DNA from: Micavibrio sp.
Lineage (GTDB): Bacteria; Pseudomonadota; Alphaproteobacteria; Micavibrionales; Micavibrionaceae
Direction of reading: 5' to 3'
Assembly (NCBI GenBank): GCA_012960155.1
Contig: DUBU01000039.1
Location: 1 to 64,000 of the forward strand
DNA length: 64,000 bases
The translations under genes were made by a program, and so were the position numbers. Under the pieces are notes generated by a model, which worked only from the letters and a program-made list of their open reading frames with translations, was not told the DNA's origin and did no database searches. Position 1 is the stretch's first letter. Each line of letters starts with the position of its first letter. Shown in pieces: positions 17,913 through 26,449 of the stretch.

Positions 17913-18026
17913 AACTTACTCGCGTCATAATTTCGTCGCTATATAACCATATTTTTAGGCCATACCCTAAAAGAAATATAGCGTTCTTTGCCGCATCGCG
18001 TTAAAAACACAAAGAAAGGGTATGGT

Positions 18027-19259
18027 ATGGCATTAATCGTCGCAAAATTTGGCGGAACATCAGTTGCAGATGTGAAGCGTATCGAACGTGCTGCGGATAA
18101 AATCGCAGCCGAAGTTGCGCGTGGACATCAGGTTGCCGTTGTGGTGTCTGCCATGGCAGGGGTCACAAACCAATTGATTGAATACTGCCGCGAAGTCAGC
18201 CCTATGCACGACGCCCGCGAATATGACTCTGTGGTTTCCAATGGAGAGAATATCACATCAGGTCTGATGGCGATGGCCCTTCAGAAGCGCGGTATCATGG
18301 CGCGATCATGGCAAGGCTGGCAGGTGCCTATTAAATGTAACGATGTGCATGGCAAGGCACGCATTGTCGGCATTAACATTGAAGAAATGAAAAAGCGTCT
18401 GGACGAAGGCGAAGTTGGCGTGCTTGCAGGCTTTCAGGGCGTTACATCCCGTAACCGTATTACAACATTAGGCCGCGGCGGTTCTGATACGACAGCGGTG
18501 GCATTGGCTGCAGCCTTGGGCGCAGAGCGTTGCGATATTTATACAGATGTTGATGGCGTCTATACAACAGACCCGCGCATCGTGAAAAAAGCCCGTAAGC
18601 TGGATAAAATTTCATATGAAGAGATGCTCGAAATGGCATCACTGGGCGCTAAAGTTTTGCAAACGCGCTCGGTTGAAATGGCAATGAAACAAGATGTTCC
18701 TGTGCAGGTTCTTTCAAGTATGGAAGAAGCCATTGGCAGTGATTTGCCGGGAACACTGGTGACAAGAGAGGAAGATATTGTGGAACAGGAAATTGTAAAC
18801 GGCATTGCCTACAGCAAGGACGAAGCCAAAATCACATTGATCGGTGTGCCTGATTTACCGGGTGTGGCCGCAAAAATCTTTGGCCCGCTGGCAGATGCTG
18901 CAATCAATGTTGATATGATCGTTCAGAATATCTCTAAAAACGAGAAGTCTACGGATTTGACTTTCACAGTGTCACAGAGTGATCTGCCACGTGCGATAGA
19001 TACATTGAATAAATGTGAAGAGCTAAAAGATACTGAAATCCGCGGTGATGACACGGTTGTGAAGGTGTCTGTGGTCGGAATTGGCATGAGAAGCCACGTC
19101 GGCGTGGCGCAAACCATGTTTAAAACGCTCGCTGAAAAGAATATCAACATCCAAGTTATCGCCACTTCTGAGATTAAAATCAGTGTGTTAATCGCATCCG
19201 AGTACACAGAATTGGCTGTTCGTGCATTACATGATGCATACGGACTGGAAAAGAAATAA
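18027..19259 (+). CDS. lysC: Aspartate kinase (aspartokinase)
   Basis: First enzyme of the aspartate family pathway, phosphorylating aspartate towards lysine, methionine and threonine. The 410-residue protein starts MALIVAKFGGTSV, with the kinase motif KFGGTS, then GRGGSDTTAVALAAALGA and DVDGVYTTDPR. Two C-terminal ACT domains (about 265-410) carry the allosteric site, including the VPDLPGVAAKIF strand, as expected for a lysine/threonine-sensitive enzyme. I use the ATG at 18027, after AAAGAAAGGG; the longer reading from 17988 has no ribosome site. In many relatives ptsP follows lysC; here a RodZ-like gene does. Confidence 0.95.
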   Translation: MALIVAKFGGTSVADVKRIERAADKIAAEVARGHQVAVVVSAMAGVTNQLIEYCREVSPMHDAREYDSVVSNGENITSGLMAMALQKRGIMARSWQGWQVPIKCNDVHGKARIVGINIEEMKKRLDEGEVGVLAGFQGVTSRNRITTLGRGGSDTTAVALAAALGAERCDIYTDVDGVYTTDPRIVKKARKLDKISYEEMLEMASLGAKVLQTRSVEMAMKQDVPVQVLSSMEEAIGSDLPGTLVTREEDIVEQEIVNGIAYSKDEAKITLIGVPDLPGVAAKIFGPLADAAINVDMIVQNISKNEKSTDLTFTVSQSDLPRAIDTLNKCEELKDTEIRGDDTVVKVSVVGIGMRSHVGVAQTMFKTLAEKNINIQVIATSEIKISVLIASEYTELAVRALHDAYGLEKK

Positions 19260-19281
19260 TTTTTGCTCTATAGGTTTTCAT

Positions 19282-20160
19282 ATGCAAGAGAACAAAGCGC
19301 ATGAGCAGCACACCCAGCAGGACTGGGGCAGCTACGCTAATATGCCCGTAGGTGAAATCCTGCGGCGCACGCGTATGCATTATGATCTGTCCTTGCAGGA
19401 CGTTGAGCGCGCTTTGCACATCCGTTCTATGCAGCTGAACGCGATAGAAGAGGGCAACCTCGCCAATCTTCCGGGGCGCGTCTATGCCATTGGCTTCGTC
19501 CGCACTTATGCAGAATTTTTAGGTTTGGATGGCGACAAGATCGTCCAGCTTTTCAAATCCCAGATAGCAGGCCACACGCCTAAACCGGAATTATATATGC
19601 CTGCGCCGACAGCAGAAAACAAACTGCCGAATAAATACATTCTGGCAGCAGCATTCTGCGGCTTGGTTGTATTCAGTGTGATTATTGCTGTGATGACACC
19701 CAATAAAGAAACACAAGAAGTACCATTGCCTGAGCCTACGCAAATGGCTTCAGTTTCACCGGAGCTACTATACGGCCCTCCGCGACCTGATGACATTCAA
19801 GCTATTCTGATGCTTACAGAGCCTGCAGCAGGTGATGCGACGATTGCAACGGACGAGCCGCGCATTGAAATCGGTGCCATTGAAAATGCATGGGTCGAGA
19901 TCCGTGATGAAGAGGGCAAAGCTCTGGTTTCGCAAATCCTGAAGCCGGGTGATACTTACTTTGTACCGAACCAGGAAGGCCTGGTCATGGATACAGGGAA
20001 TATCGGTGCATTGGAATTCACGCTTGATGGCGTTAAACTCAATCCTCTGGGTGAAATGGGCGATGTACGCCGCAAAATGGAACTCAGTCCCCAAGCTCTT
20101 CTCGGCACGCCTGAAGAAGACGCTATAGAACAACTAGAAAACAACACAGCAGCGGAGTAG
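19282..20160 (+). CDS. RodZ-like helix-turn-helix membrane protein
   Basis: A 292-residue protein with an N-terminal Xre/HTH_25 domain (about residues 20-85, starting VGEILRRTRMHYDLSLQDVERAL), a single transmembrane helix near 113-135 (ILAAAFCGLVVFSVIIAVM), and a C-terminal DUF4115 beta domain (about 195-270, containing AWVEIRDEEGKAL and GDTYFVPNQEG). That layout matches RodZ, a morphogenetic protein that links MreB to the membrane. No mreB is in the window. It lies between lysC (22 bases) and prfA (three bases), so it is in the same operon. The ribosome site is weak. Confidence 0.83.
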   Translation: MQENKAHEQHTQQDWGSYANMPVGEILRRTRMHYDLSLQDVERALHIRSMQLNAIEEGNLANLPGRVYAIGFVRTYAEFLGLDGDKIVQLFKSQIAGHTPKPELYMPAPTAENKLPNKYILAAAFCGLVVFSVIIAVMTPNKETQEVPLPEPTQMASVSPELLYGPPRPDDIQAILMLTEPAAGDATIATDEPRIEIGAIENAWVEIRDEEGKALVSQILKPGDTYFVPNQEGLVMDTGNIGALEFTLDGVKLNPLGEMGDVRRKMELSPQALLGTPEEDAIEQLENNTAAE

Positions 20161-20163
20161 CAA

Positions 20164-21228
20164 ATGGCCTTGCAAGATAAACTGGCGCCTTTGAAAGTGC
20201 GTCACGAAGAATTGGCTGCGCTAATGTCTGAAGGCAATCTTTCAGGTGACGCCTTTGTAAAACTCTCAACGGAATATGCAGAGCTATCGCCTGTGGTCGA
20301 AGCCATTGATCAGTACGAATCTGCATTGAAGGAAAAAGAAGACCTTAAAGAGCTTCTTAAAGATCCTGAAATGAAGGCCATGGCCACGGATGAAATGTAT
20401 GAGCTGGAGCACAAGATTCCGAAGCTCGAAGATGAAATCAAAAAAGCGCTTATTCCTAAAGACTCAGCCGATGCGAAGAACGCGATTCTTGAGATACGTG
20501 CCGGTACTGGTGGTGATGAAGCAGCGCTGTTCGCAAGTGACCTATATGTCATGTACAAGGGTTACGCGTCGCAAATGGGCTGGAAAATGGAATTAGTAGA
20601 AGCGTCTGAAAATGATTTGGGCGGTTACAAGGAAGTTATCGCCGAAATCACAGGAACCAATGTGTTTGAAAAACTGAAATATGAATCAGGCACACACCGC
20701 GTGCAGCGCGTCCCCAAAACAGAATCTGGCGGCCGTATCCATACATCTGCCGCAACTGTAGCAGTTTTGCCTGAAGCAGAAGATGTAGACATTCATATTG
20801 ACGAGAAAGACCTGCGTATTGATACATACCGCTCTCAAGGTGCGGGTGGTCAGCACGTTAACACAACTGACAGTGCGGTACGTATTACCCACGTGCCAAC
20901 CGGTGTGGTCGTGGAAATGCAGGAGGAGCGTTCCCAGCATAAGAACCGTGACAAAGCGATGAAAATCCTGCGCACGCGTCTTTATGACGCAGAGCGCATG
21001 CGTCTTGCTAATGAGCGTGCTGCAGATCGCAAGTCACAAGTGGGCACAGGTGATCGTTCAGAGCGCATTAGAACCTATAATTACCCGCAAGGGCGCGTAT
21101 CAGATCACCGTATCAATCTAACGTTGTATAAGATCGATGAGGTAACATCAGGGGAAAGCTTGCATGAAATCATTGATGAATTGATTGCTCACGATCATGC
21201 GGCTAAACTGGCCGAGATGGAATTTTAA
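20164..21228 (+). CDS. prfA: Peptide chain release factor 1
   Basis: Decodes UAA and UAG and triggers peptide release on the ribosome. The 354-residue protein has the universal GGQ motif in [13 protein letters not shown], the RF1-type anticodon tripeptide in RVPKTES (the P-x-T form, separating it from RF2), and the codon-recognition segment [12 protein letters not shown]. The helical N-terminal domain with LEEL-type repeats and the C-terminal LYKIDEV tail are normal. It starts three bases after the RodZ-like stop and is followed by prmC, which methylates the GGQ glutamine. Confidence 0.97.
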   Translation: MALQDKLAPLKVRHEELAALMSEGNLSGDAFVKLSTEYAELSPVVEAIDQYESALKEKEDLKELLKDPEMKAMATDEMYELEHKIPKLEDEIKKALIPKDSADAKNAILEIRAGTGGDEAALFASDLYVMYKGYASQMGWKMELVEASENDLGGYKEVIAEITGTNVFEKLKYESGTHRVQRVPKTESGGRIHTSAATVAVLPEAEDVDIHIDEKDLRIDTYRSQGAGGQHVNTTDSAVRITHVPTGVVVEMQEERSQHKNRDKAMKILRTRLYDAERMRLANERAADRKSQVGTGDRSERIRTYNYPQGRVSDHRINLTLYKIDEVTSGESLHEIIDELIAHDHAAKLAEMEF

Positions 21229-21251
21229 CAACCAGAATCTGTGCGGCCAGC

Positions 21252-22109
21252 GTGTCCCAAATCAACTTAAAAGATATATACGATGAAATGCGTGCGGCAT
21301 TGGATGGCGCAGGCATTGAAGATAGTGATTTTATTGCCCGTCAGCTTATTAAATCTAAGCTGGATGTAAGTGATATTACAATCGCATTGAATACAAACAC
21401 CCATATCTCCGAAAAATGTCAGGATGAGTTGCGTGAGTTTATTCAGCGTACGGTTAGGGGGGAGCCTTTAAACCGTATTCTTGAGGAAAGCCGTTTCTGG
21501 GGGCTGCGATTTAAAGTGACCAGTGACGTTCTGGATCCTCGCAATGATACCGAGACGATTGTCGATCTCGCCCTGAAGAGGCTTCTTGGTAAATCACCGG
21601 GACATATCCTTGATATGGGAACAGGCACTGGCTGCATTATCATCAGTTTGTTGACAGAGTGGAGTGTATGTCAGGGGGTAGCCTCTGATATTTCTCCAGA
21701 AGCACTGAAAATCGCCAGGCATAACGCTGAATTAAATGGTGTAGCCGATCGTATGAGCTTCGTCAGAAGCGATTGGGGGAATGATGTTAAAGGGAAATTC
21801 GATCTGATCGTGTCGAATCCCCCTTATATTTCCGAATCTGAAATGACGAATCTGCCTGAATCAGTAAAAAATTATGATCCGATTCTGGCATTACAGGCCG
21901 GAATCGACGGTTTGGATGCGTATAAAAAAATTATTTTCGACATAAAAAGACTTCTGCAACCCGAAGGAATCGCGCTTCTTGAGATTGGTTCTACGCAGGG
22001 TGAAGACGTTATGCGACTCGTGGAAGACTCTGGACTTTTCTGTCATGGGGTGCATCCCGATATGGCAGGGAATCCGCGGGTTGTGGAAATCTCTTTTGGG
22101 GAAAAGTAA
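21252..22109 (+). CDS. prmC: Release factor glutamine methyltransferase PrmC
   Basis: SAM-dependent N5-glutamine methyltransferase that modifies the GGQ motif of release factors. The 285-residue protein has an N-terminal helical substrate domain, methyltransferase motif I ILDMGTGTGCIIISLL and the catalytic NPPY in IVSNPPYISESEM, plus the GXDGLDAYK signature (here GIDGLDAYKK). The start is a GTG at 21252 with no strong ribosome site. The prfA-prmC pair is a near-universal operon and coupling is expected. Codon choice looks a little more relaxed (more A/T third bases and G runs) than in prfA, as is common for low-expression genes. Confidence 0.94.
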   Translation: MSQINLKDIYDEMRAALDGAGIEDSDFIARQLIKSKLDVSDITIALNTNTHISEKCQDELREFIQRTVRGEPLNRILEESRFWGLRFKVTSDVLDPRNDTETIVDLALKRLLGKSPGHILDMGTGTGCIIISLLTEWSVCQGVASDISPEALKIARHNAELNGVADRMSFVRSDWGNDVKGKFDLIVSNPPYISESEMTNLPESVKNYDPILALQAGIDGLDAYKKIIFDIKRLLQPEGIALLEIGSTQGEDVMRLVEDSGLFCHGVHPDMAGNPRVVEISFGEK

Positions 22110-22194
22110 TTTTTTTCTTGCCCCTTAACTTGATCGTTTAGGGCGTTACGGGATAAACATTAATCATTCACGACACGGTCGCAAGACAGTCATA

Positions 22195-22284
22195 CCGAAA
22201 CTTTTAACAGGGACAAAACTGTGTTTCGGAGCAGGAAGCCTATGGCCAAGTGTACGTGAATCACGTAGACTGTACGTGTGTCCC
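22195..22284 (+). promoter_or_regulatory. Structured leader with 15-bp palindrome upstream of DUF4167
   Basis: Within the 209-base gap between prmC and the DUF4167 gene there is a possible hairpin CCGAAAC (22195-22201) with GTTTCGG (22223-22229), and an alternative pairing of GGGACA (22210-22215) with TGTCCC (22279-22284). Between them lies a perfect odd palindrome TACGTGA-A-TCACGTA (22253-22267), followed by another half copy TGTACGTG at 22271-22278. This could be an operator or an RNA regulatory leader. The structure is visible; the function is inference. Confidence 0.4.
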
Positions 22285-22318
22285 GAAATTTAATGTTTTA
22301 ATACAGGTGGAAGAAAAT

Positions 22319-22789
22319 ATGAGACACGGAGCCTCAAGCAGGAGATCCAGAAACCGCGGAAATACTGGCGGTCGTAGGAATAATCAAAACCGTATGCAGG
22401 TTTATGATAGTAACGGCCCAGACGTACGCATTCGCGGCACAGCCCATCAGGTACATGAAAAATATGCAGCTCTTGCAAAAGATGCTGCAGGCGCTGGTGA
22501 TCATATTCTGGCCGAAAGTTACTTACAGCATGCTGAACACTACCAGCGTTTGATCAATAGCTGGGAAGATCATGTTGAAACAGACGGTTCAAGACTGGAC
22601 GCAGAAATTCAGGAAGAAAAGATGCGCCGTGAACAAGCTGCTAAACGTCGTATGGAAGCAGAAGAAGCCGATGGCAACACTGACGATGATCAAGACGATC
22701 TAGGTCTGCCAGAAAGCATTACAGGCGAAGAAGCCCCTAAGAAACGTACTCGCAAGGTAACTAAAAAAGAGACAATGGAAGACGCATAA
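22319..22789 (+). CDS. DUF4167 domain protein, Arg/Asn-rich N-terminus
   Basis: A 156-residue protein. The N-terminus (MRHGASSRRSRNRG, then GGRRNNQNR) is strongly basic and unstructured, like an RNA-binding tail. Residues about 25-85 form the conserved DUF4167 helical domain (VRGTAHQ-type core, KYAALAKDA, DHILAESYLQHAEHYQRLI). The rest is acidic and helical, ending in a basic KKRTRKVTKK patch. The family is alphaproteobacterial, of unknown function, and sits between prmC and clpB in many genomes, as here. A good ribosome site (AGGTGGAAG) precedes the ATG at 22319; a longer in-frame reading from 22250 lacks one. A role in RNA or ribosome biology is a guess from composition and neighbours. Confidence 0.85.
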   Translation: MRHGASSRRSRNRGNTGGRRNNQNRMQVYDSNGPDVRIRGTAHQVHEKYAALAKDAAGAGDHILAESYLQHAEHYQRLINSWEDHVETDGSRLDAEIQEEKMRREQAAKRRMEAEEADGNTDDDQDDLGLPESITGEEAPKKRTRKVTKKETMEDA

Positions 22790-22817
22790 GTAGTGCTTCC
22801 TTATTGAGAATTTGAAG

Positions 22818-22844
22818 AAAAGCGGCCTTTGAGCCGCTTTTTTT
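22818..22844 (+). terminator. Rho-independent terminator after DUF4167
   Basis: A hairpin with stem AGCGGC (22821-22826) and GCCGCT (22833-22838) around a six-base loop is preceded by A residues and followed by seven T residues (22838-22844). It ends the lysC-prfA-prmC-DUF4167 transcript, so clpB needs its own promoter. Confidence 0.85.
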
Positions 22845-22850
22845 GATATA

Positions 22851-22879
22851 CTTGAAGGAGTTACATAGCCGCTCTATAT
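22851..22879 (+). promoter_or_regulatory. Heat-shock (RpoH, sigma-32 type) promoter of clpB
   Basis: CTTGAA (22851-22856) and CTATAT (22874-22879) are separated by 17 bases and followed by TC. This matches the alphaproteobacterial RpoH pattern of CTTGAA/C, 17-18 bases, CYTATaT. It lies directly after the upstream terminator and 35 bases before the clpB start, which fits a heat-inducible chaperone. Confidence 0.65.
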
Positions 22880-22914
22880 TCAATAAAAAGCAATTTCACT
22901 ACGGGGCTAATCAC

Positions 22915-25539
22915 ATGGATTTTGATAGATTTACCGAAAAGACTAAAGGGTTCCTGCAAAAGTCACAAACACTGGCAATGCGCCATAAGCATCAGTCTTT
23001 AGAGCCTGAGCATATGTTGCGCGTTATGCTCGATGACGAAGATGGCCTGATTAATAAGTTGGTACTGTCCGCAGAAGCCGACCCAGGGCGTTTAAGCAAG
23101 GATGTAGATGCAGCTATCGCGAAGTTTCCAAAGGTCGAAGGACCTGGGGCAGGTGGCTTACGTATTTCAACCGATCTCGCAAAGATACTCGATAATGCAT
23201 TGATATTAAGCGAAAAGGCGGGGGGTAAATTTATCACTGCCGAGCGTATTTTGCAGGCAATGTCCGTTGCTAAAGCCACTGATATCGAAGGTGAATTACA
23301 AAGTTGCGGTTTGACGCCGCAACGCCTGAACCAGGCGATCAATGATATGCGTAAAGGTCGCACCGCTGATACAGCAACCGCTGAGGGGCAATTTGATGCA
23401 CTGAAGCGTTTTGCGCGCGATCTGACCGAAGATGCACAGGAAGGCCGCCTTGACCCTGTAATTGGTCGTGATGAAGAGATTCGTCGTACGATTCAGGTGC
23501 TGTCACGTCGTACCAAGAATAATCCCGTCCTTATAGGTGAACCGGGCGTTGGTAAAACGGCGATTGTTGAAGGGCTTGCCTTAAGAATCGTCAATGGCGA
23601 TGTGCCTGAAAGCCTTAAGAATAAAAAGCTTATGTCGCTTGATCTGGGCGCTCTGATTGCGGGCGCCAAGTTCCGCGGAGAGTTCGAGGAACGCCTGAAA
23701 GCCGTTCTGGACGAGATCGCATCCTATACAGGCGAAATCATCCTGTTTCTGGATGAAATGCACACCATCGTTGGTGCAGGCAAGGCAGATGGCGCGATGG
23801 ATGCCTCTAATATGCTGAAGCCGCCTCTGGCACGCGGTGAGCTGCATATGGTGGGTGCCACGACTCTAGATGAATATCGTAAGCACATTGAAAAAGACGC
23901 GGCTTTAGCACGTCGTTTCCAGCCAGTTTACGTCGAAGAGCCGAATGTTGAAGATACCATTTCGATTTTGCGCGGCTTGAAAGAAAAATACGAAGCACAT
24001 CACGGTGTACGTGTCACAGATTCGGCCATCGTAGCTGCGGCTACTTTATCGAACCGTTACATCACAGATCGTTTCTTGCCTGATAAGGCGATTGATTTGA
24101 TGGACGAGGCTGCCTCGAGGTTGCGCATGCAGGTCGATTCTAAGCCCGAAGAGGTAGATGAGCTGGATCGTCGTATCATGCAGCTTAAAATCGAACGTGA
24201 GGCTCTTAAGAAGGAAAAAGACGATAAGGCAACCAAAGACCGACTGGAAAAGCTGGATGAAGAGCTTGAAGAACTGGAGCGTAAATCTGCTGATCTGACA
24301 GGACAATGGGAAGCAGAAAAAGAAAAGCTCCAATCCGGTCAGCGCCTGACAGAGCAGCTTGACCAAGCACGTATCGAGCTTGAGCGCGCGCAGCGTAATG
24401 GTGACTGGACACGCGCGGGCGAATTAATGCACTCCCGTATTCCGGAGCTCGAAGAAAAGCTGGAAGAATCAGCCAAAGTGCACGGCCATAACCTGATTAA
24501 CGAAGAAGTGACGACCGATGATATCGCAGGGATCGTTAGCCGTTGGACAGGTATTCCCGTCGATAAGATGATGGAAGGCGAGCGTGAGAAGCTGCTGCAA
24601 ATGGAGGAAAACATTAGCAGGCGCGTTGTCGGTCAGGATGAGGCTGTGCGCTCTGTTTCTAACGCCATACGCCGTTCTCGTGCGGGGCTGCAATCTCCAA
24701 ACCGCCCGATTGGCTCTTTCCTATTCTTGGGGCCGACGGGTGTTGGTAAGACAGAACTGACCAAAGCCCTTGCTGAGTTTCTGTTTGATGACGATTCCGC
24801 TATGATTCGTTTAGATATGTCGGAATACATGGAGAAACACGCGGTTGCCCGTATGATCGGTGCGCCTCCTGGCTATGTCGGATATGAAGAAGGTGGTGCT
24901 CTGACCGAAGCTGTGCGCCGCAGACCTTATCAAGTTGTGCTGTTTGATGAGATCGAAAAAGCGCACCCTGATGTTTTCAATATCTTGCTGCAAGTTCTGG
25001 ATGATGGCCGTTTGACCGACGGGCAAGGTCGTACAGTCGATTTCTCGAATACGGTTTTGATCATGACATCCAACCTTGGTGCCGAGCATCTTGTAAAGCA
25101 GGAAGAGGGCGCCGATGTTGAGGATGTACGCAACGAAGTAATGGAAGTTGTTCAAAAAGCGTTCAGGCCGGAATTTCTCAATCGCTTGGACGATGTGTTG
25201 CTATTCCGTCGTCTGGGACGTGAGCAAATGACAGGCATTGTCGATATCCAGCTTGGATATCTCTACAAGCTGCTGGCAGACCGTCATATTGAGCTTGAGC
25301 TTGATAACAAAGCCAAAATGTGGATTGCCGAGAAAGGCTATAACCCGGCCTATGGTGCGCGCCCGTTGAAGCGTGTAATCCAGAATGAGTTGCAAAACCG
25401 TCTGGCGGAATTGATTTTGGAAGGCGGCATATCTGATGGTGATAAGGTCAAAGTATCCGAGAAAAAGGATGCGCTGGACTTTGATATCACCTCCGCAGGT
25501 AAATCAGCAAAGAAAGATAAAGGCGCTTCAGCGGCTTAA
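22915..25539 (+). CDS. clpB: ATP-dependent disaggregase ClpB
   Basis: Hexameric Hsp104/ClpB chaperone that, with DnaK, pulls proteins out of aggregates. The 874-residue protein has the Clp N-domain (about 1-145), a first AAA+ module with Walker A GEPGVGKT and Walker [10 protein letters not shown], the middle coiled-coil domain (about 405-525, rich in Lys/Glu), and a second AAA+ module with Walker [11 protein letters not shown] and Walker [14 protein letters not shown], then the C-terminal dimer domain. The middle domain identifies ClpB rather than ClpA or ClpC. I use the ATG at 22915; the longer reading from 22843 begins inside the terminator and upstream of the predicted promoter. The last ~20 residues are a Lys/Ala-rich tail. 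Confidence 0.97.
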   Translation: MDFDRFTEKTKGFLQKSQTLAMRHKHQSLEPEHMLRVMLDDEDGLINKLVLSAEADPGRLSKDVDAAIAKFPKVEGPGAGGLRISTDLAKILDNALILSEKAGGKFITAERILQAMSVAKATDIEGELQSCGLTPQRLNQAINDMRKGRTADTATAEGQFDALKRFARDLTEDAQEGRLDPVIGRDEEIRRTIQVLSRRTKNNPVLIGEPGVGKTAIVEGLALRIVNGDVPESLKNKKLMSLDLGALIAGAKFRGEFEERLKAVLDEIASYTGEIILFLDEMHTIVGAGKADGAMDASNMLKPPLARGELHMVGATTLDEYRKHIEKDAALARRFQPVYVEEPNVEDTISILRGLKEKYEAHHGVRVTDSAIVAAATLSNRYITDRFLPDKAIDLMDEAASRLRMQVDSKPEEVDELDRRIMQLKIEREALKKEKDDKATKDRLEKLDEELEELERKSADLTGQWEAEKEKLQSGQRLTEQLDQARIELERAQRNGDWTRAGELMHSRIPELEEKLEESAKVHGHNLINEEVTTDDIAGIVSRWTGIPVDKMMEGEREKLLQMEENISRRVVGQDEAVRSVSNAIRRSRAGLQSPNRPIGSFLFLGPTGVGKTELTKALAEFLFDDDSAMIRLDMSEYMEKHAVARMIGAPPGYVGYEEGGALTEAVRRRPYQVVLFDEIEKAHPDVFNILLQVLDDGRLTDGQGRTVDFSNTVLIMTSNLGAEHLVKQEEGADVEDVRNEVMEVVQKAFRPEFLNRLDDVLLFRRLGREQMTGIVDIQLGYLYKLLADRHIELELDNKAKMWIAEKGYNPAYGARPLKRVIQNELQNRLAELILEGGISDGDKVKVSEKKDALDFDITSAGKSAKKDKGASAA

Positions 25540-25561
25540 ATCCTGTTTTTAGGGGAGAAAT

Positions 25562-25607
25562 AAGGGATTTCACCATGACCCGAGTTGTCAACTATGGTGA
25601 ATCCCTT
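25562..25607 (+). terminator. Long imperfect hairpin between clpB and the lipoprotein gene
   Basis: AAGGGATTTCACCAT (25562-25576) can pair with ATGGTGAATCCCTT (25594-25607), a 14-pair stem with one bulged base and a 17-base loop. The hairpin starts 22 bases after the clpB stop. It lacks a proper T-run, so it may be a weak terminator, an mRNA-stabilising structure, or an operator. Confidence 0.45.
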
Positions 25608-25651
25608 TAGCCTATATGAGTCTAAAATATTTCAAAAGCACAGGGTTTTCC

Positions 25652-26449
25652 ATGTCCCGTCTATTTCTTTTAAGTTTTACGTGTTTGGCGCTTTCCGCTT
25701 GTGGCACAGCTATTGATGGTGCTTCACAACGCATAGAGGTTGTTACGCCTGGTGCCAATGACGCTGTATGTACATTGGAAAACAATAATTTGAAATATAA
25801 GATTTATACGCCGGGTGCAGCTGTAATTCCCAAGCGCCCGGGCACTCTGACTGTAACCTGTGTAGCAGATGGCAATCGGCGAAAGACAGTTGTCTATGAT
25901 GAGAAGATCAATGATACAGCCTATGCCAATGTGCTGAATGCCGGTTTGGGCGCTGCATGGGATTATGAAACAGGTGGGGCGTTCGAATATCCTGAAACGA
26001 TCGTAGTGGACTTTACAGGTATTCCTGCATCTCAAATGCCAAGACCAAACTATGATAAGCACCTTAGAGAGCACCCAGAGCTATTCGGTATGGAAGAGTT
26101 CCGTCCAGGGCGCTCTGCGCTAATTCGCGATAAGTATGAAACTCCCTATGAGTTGCAAAAGCGTGAAACTTTACCGGGAGAAGATGGCGCGCCATCGATC
26201 TCCGGTTTTACGAACGCAGATGCAAGTGGCGGTGAAGCTACGACTTTGGCGGGTGATGATATTGGCACGGCGCCAAGCGCCATAAGTTCTGCACCAAGTT
26301 CATCTTCGTCCTCCAGCTCATCTGGCGGATCATCGGATGCTGAATCTCTGACCCGTTCCATGAACCCGTCTATCTTCGGATCATCGCAATCTTCTTCCTC
26401 AGGCGGTGGTTTTGCAGGCGGAACAACGACGAACACAGACGGTCGATGA
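25652..26449 (+). CDS. Ser-rich lipoprotein of unknown function
   Basis: A 265-residue predicted lipoprotein: signal peptide MSRLFLLSFTCLALSAC with lipobox LSAC and modified Cys at position 17. The mature part begins with a ~100-residue beta-rich domain (IEVVTPGANDAVCTLENN, LTVTCVADGNRRKTVV, a likely disulfide pair, a Gly/Ala-rich membrane-like stretch VLNAGLGAAWDYETGGAFEYP) and a proline-rich segment, and ends in about 80 residues of Ser/Gly low complexity. The N-terminal domain resembles the PEGA-like or 17-kDa antigen-like surface lipoproteins, but I cannot assign a family. The start ATG follows AGGG. The stop overlaps the MurC-like start (ATGA), so translation is coupled to a peptidoglycan-type ligase. 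Confidence 0.78.
   Translation: MSRLFLLSFTCLALSACGTAIDGASQRIEVVTPGANDAVCTLENNNLKYKIYTPGAAVIPKRPGTLTVTCVADGNRRKTVVYDEKINDTAYANVLNAGLGAAWDYETGGAFEYPETIVVDFTGIPASQMPRPNYDKHLREHPELFGMEEFRPGRSALIRDKYETPYELQKRETLPGEDGAPSISGFTNADASGGEATTLAGDDIGTAPSAISSAPSSSSSSSSSGGSSDAESLTRSMNPSIFGSSQSSSSGGGFAGGTTTNTDGR

Noticed and set aside
26286-26420. Low-complexity TCT/TCA-rich tract
   Set aside because: It encodes the Ser-rich tail of the lipoprotein.
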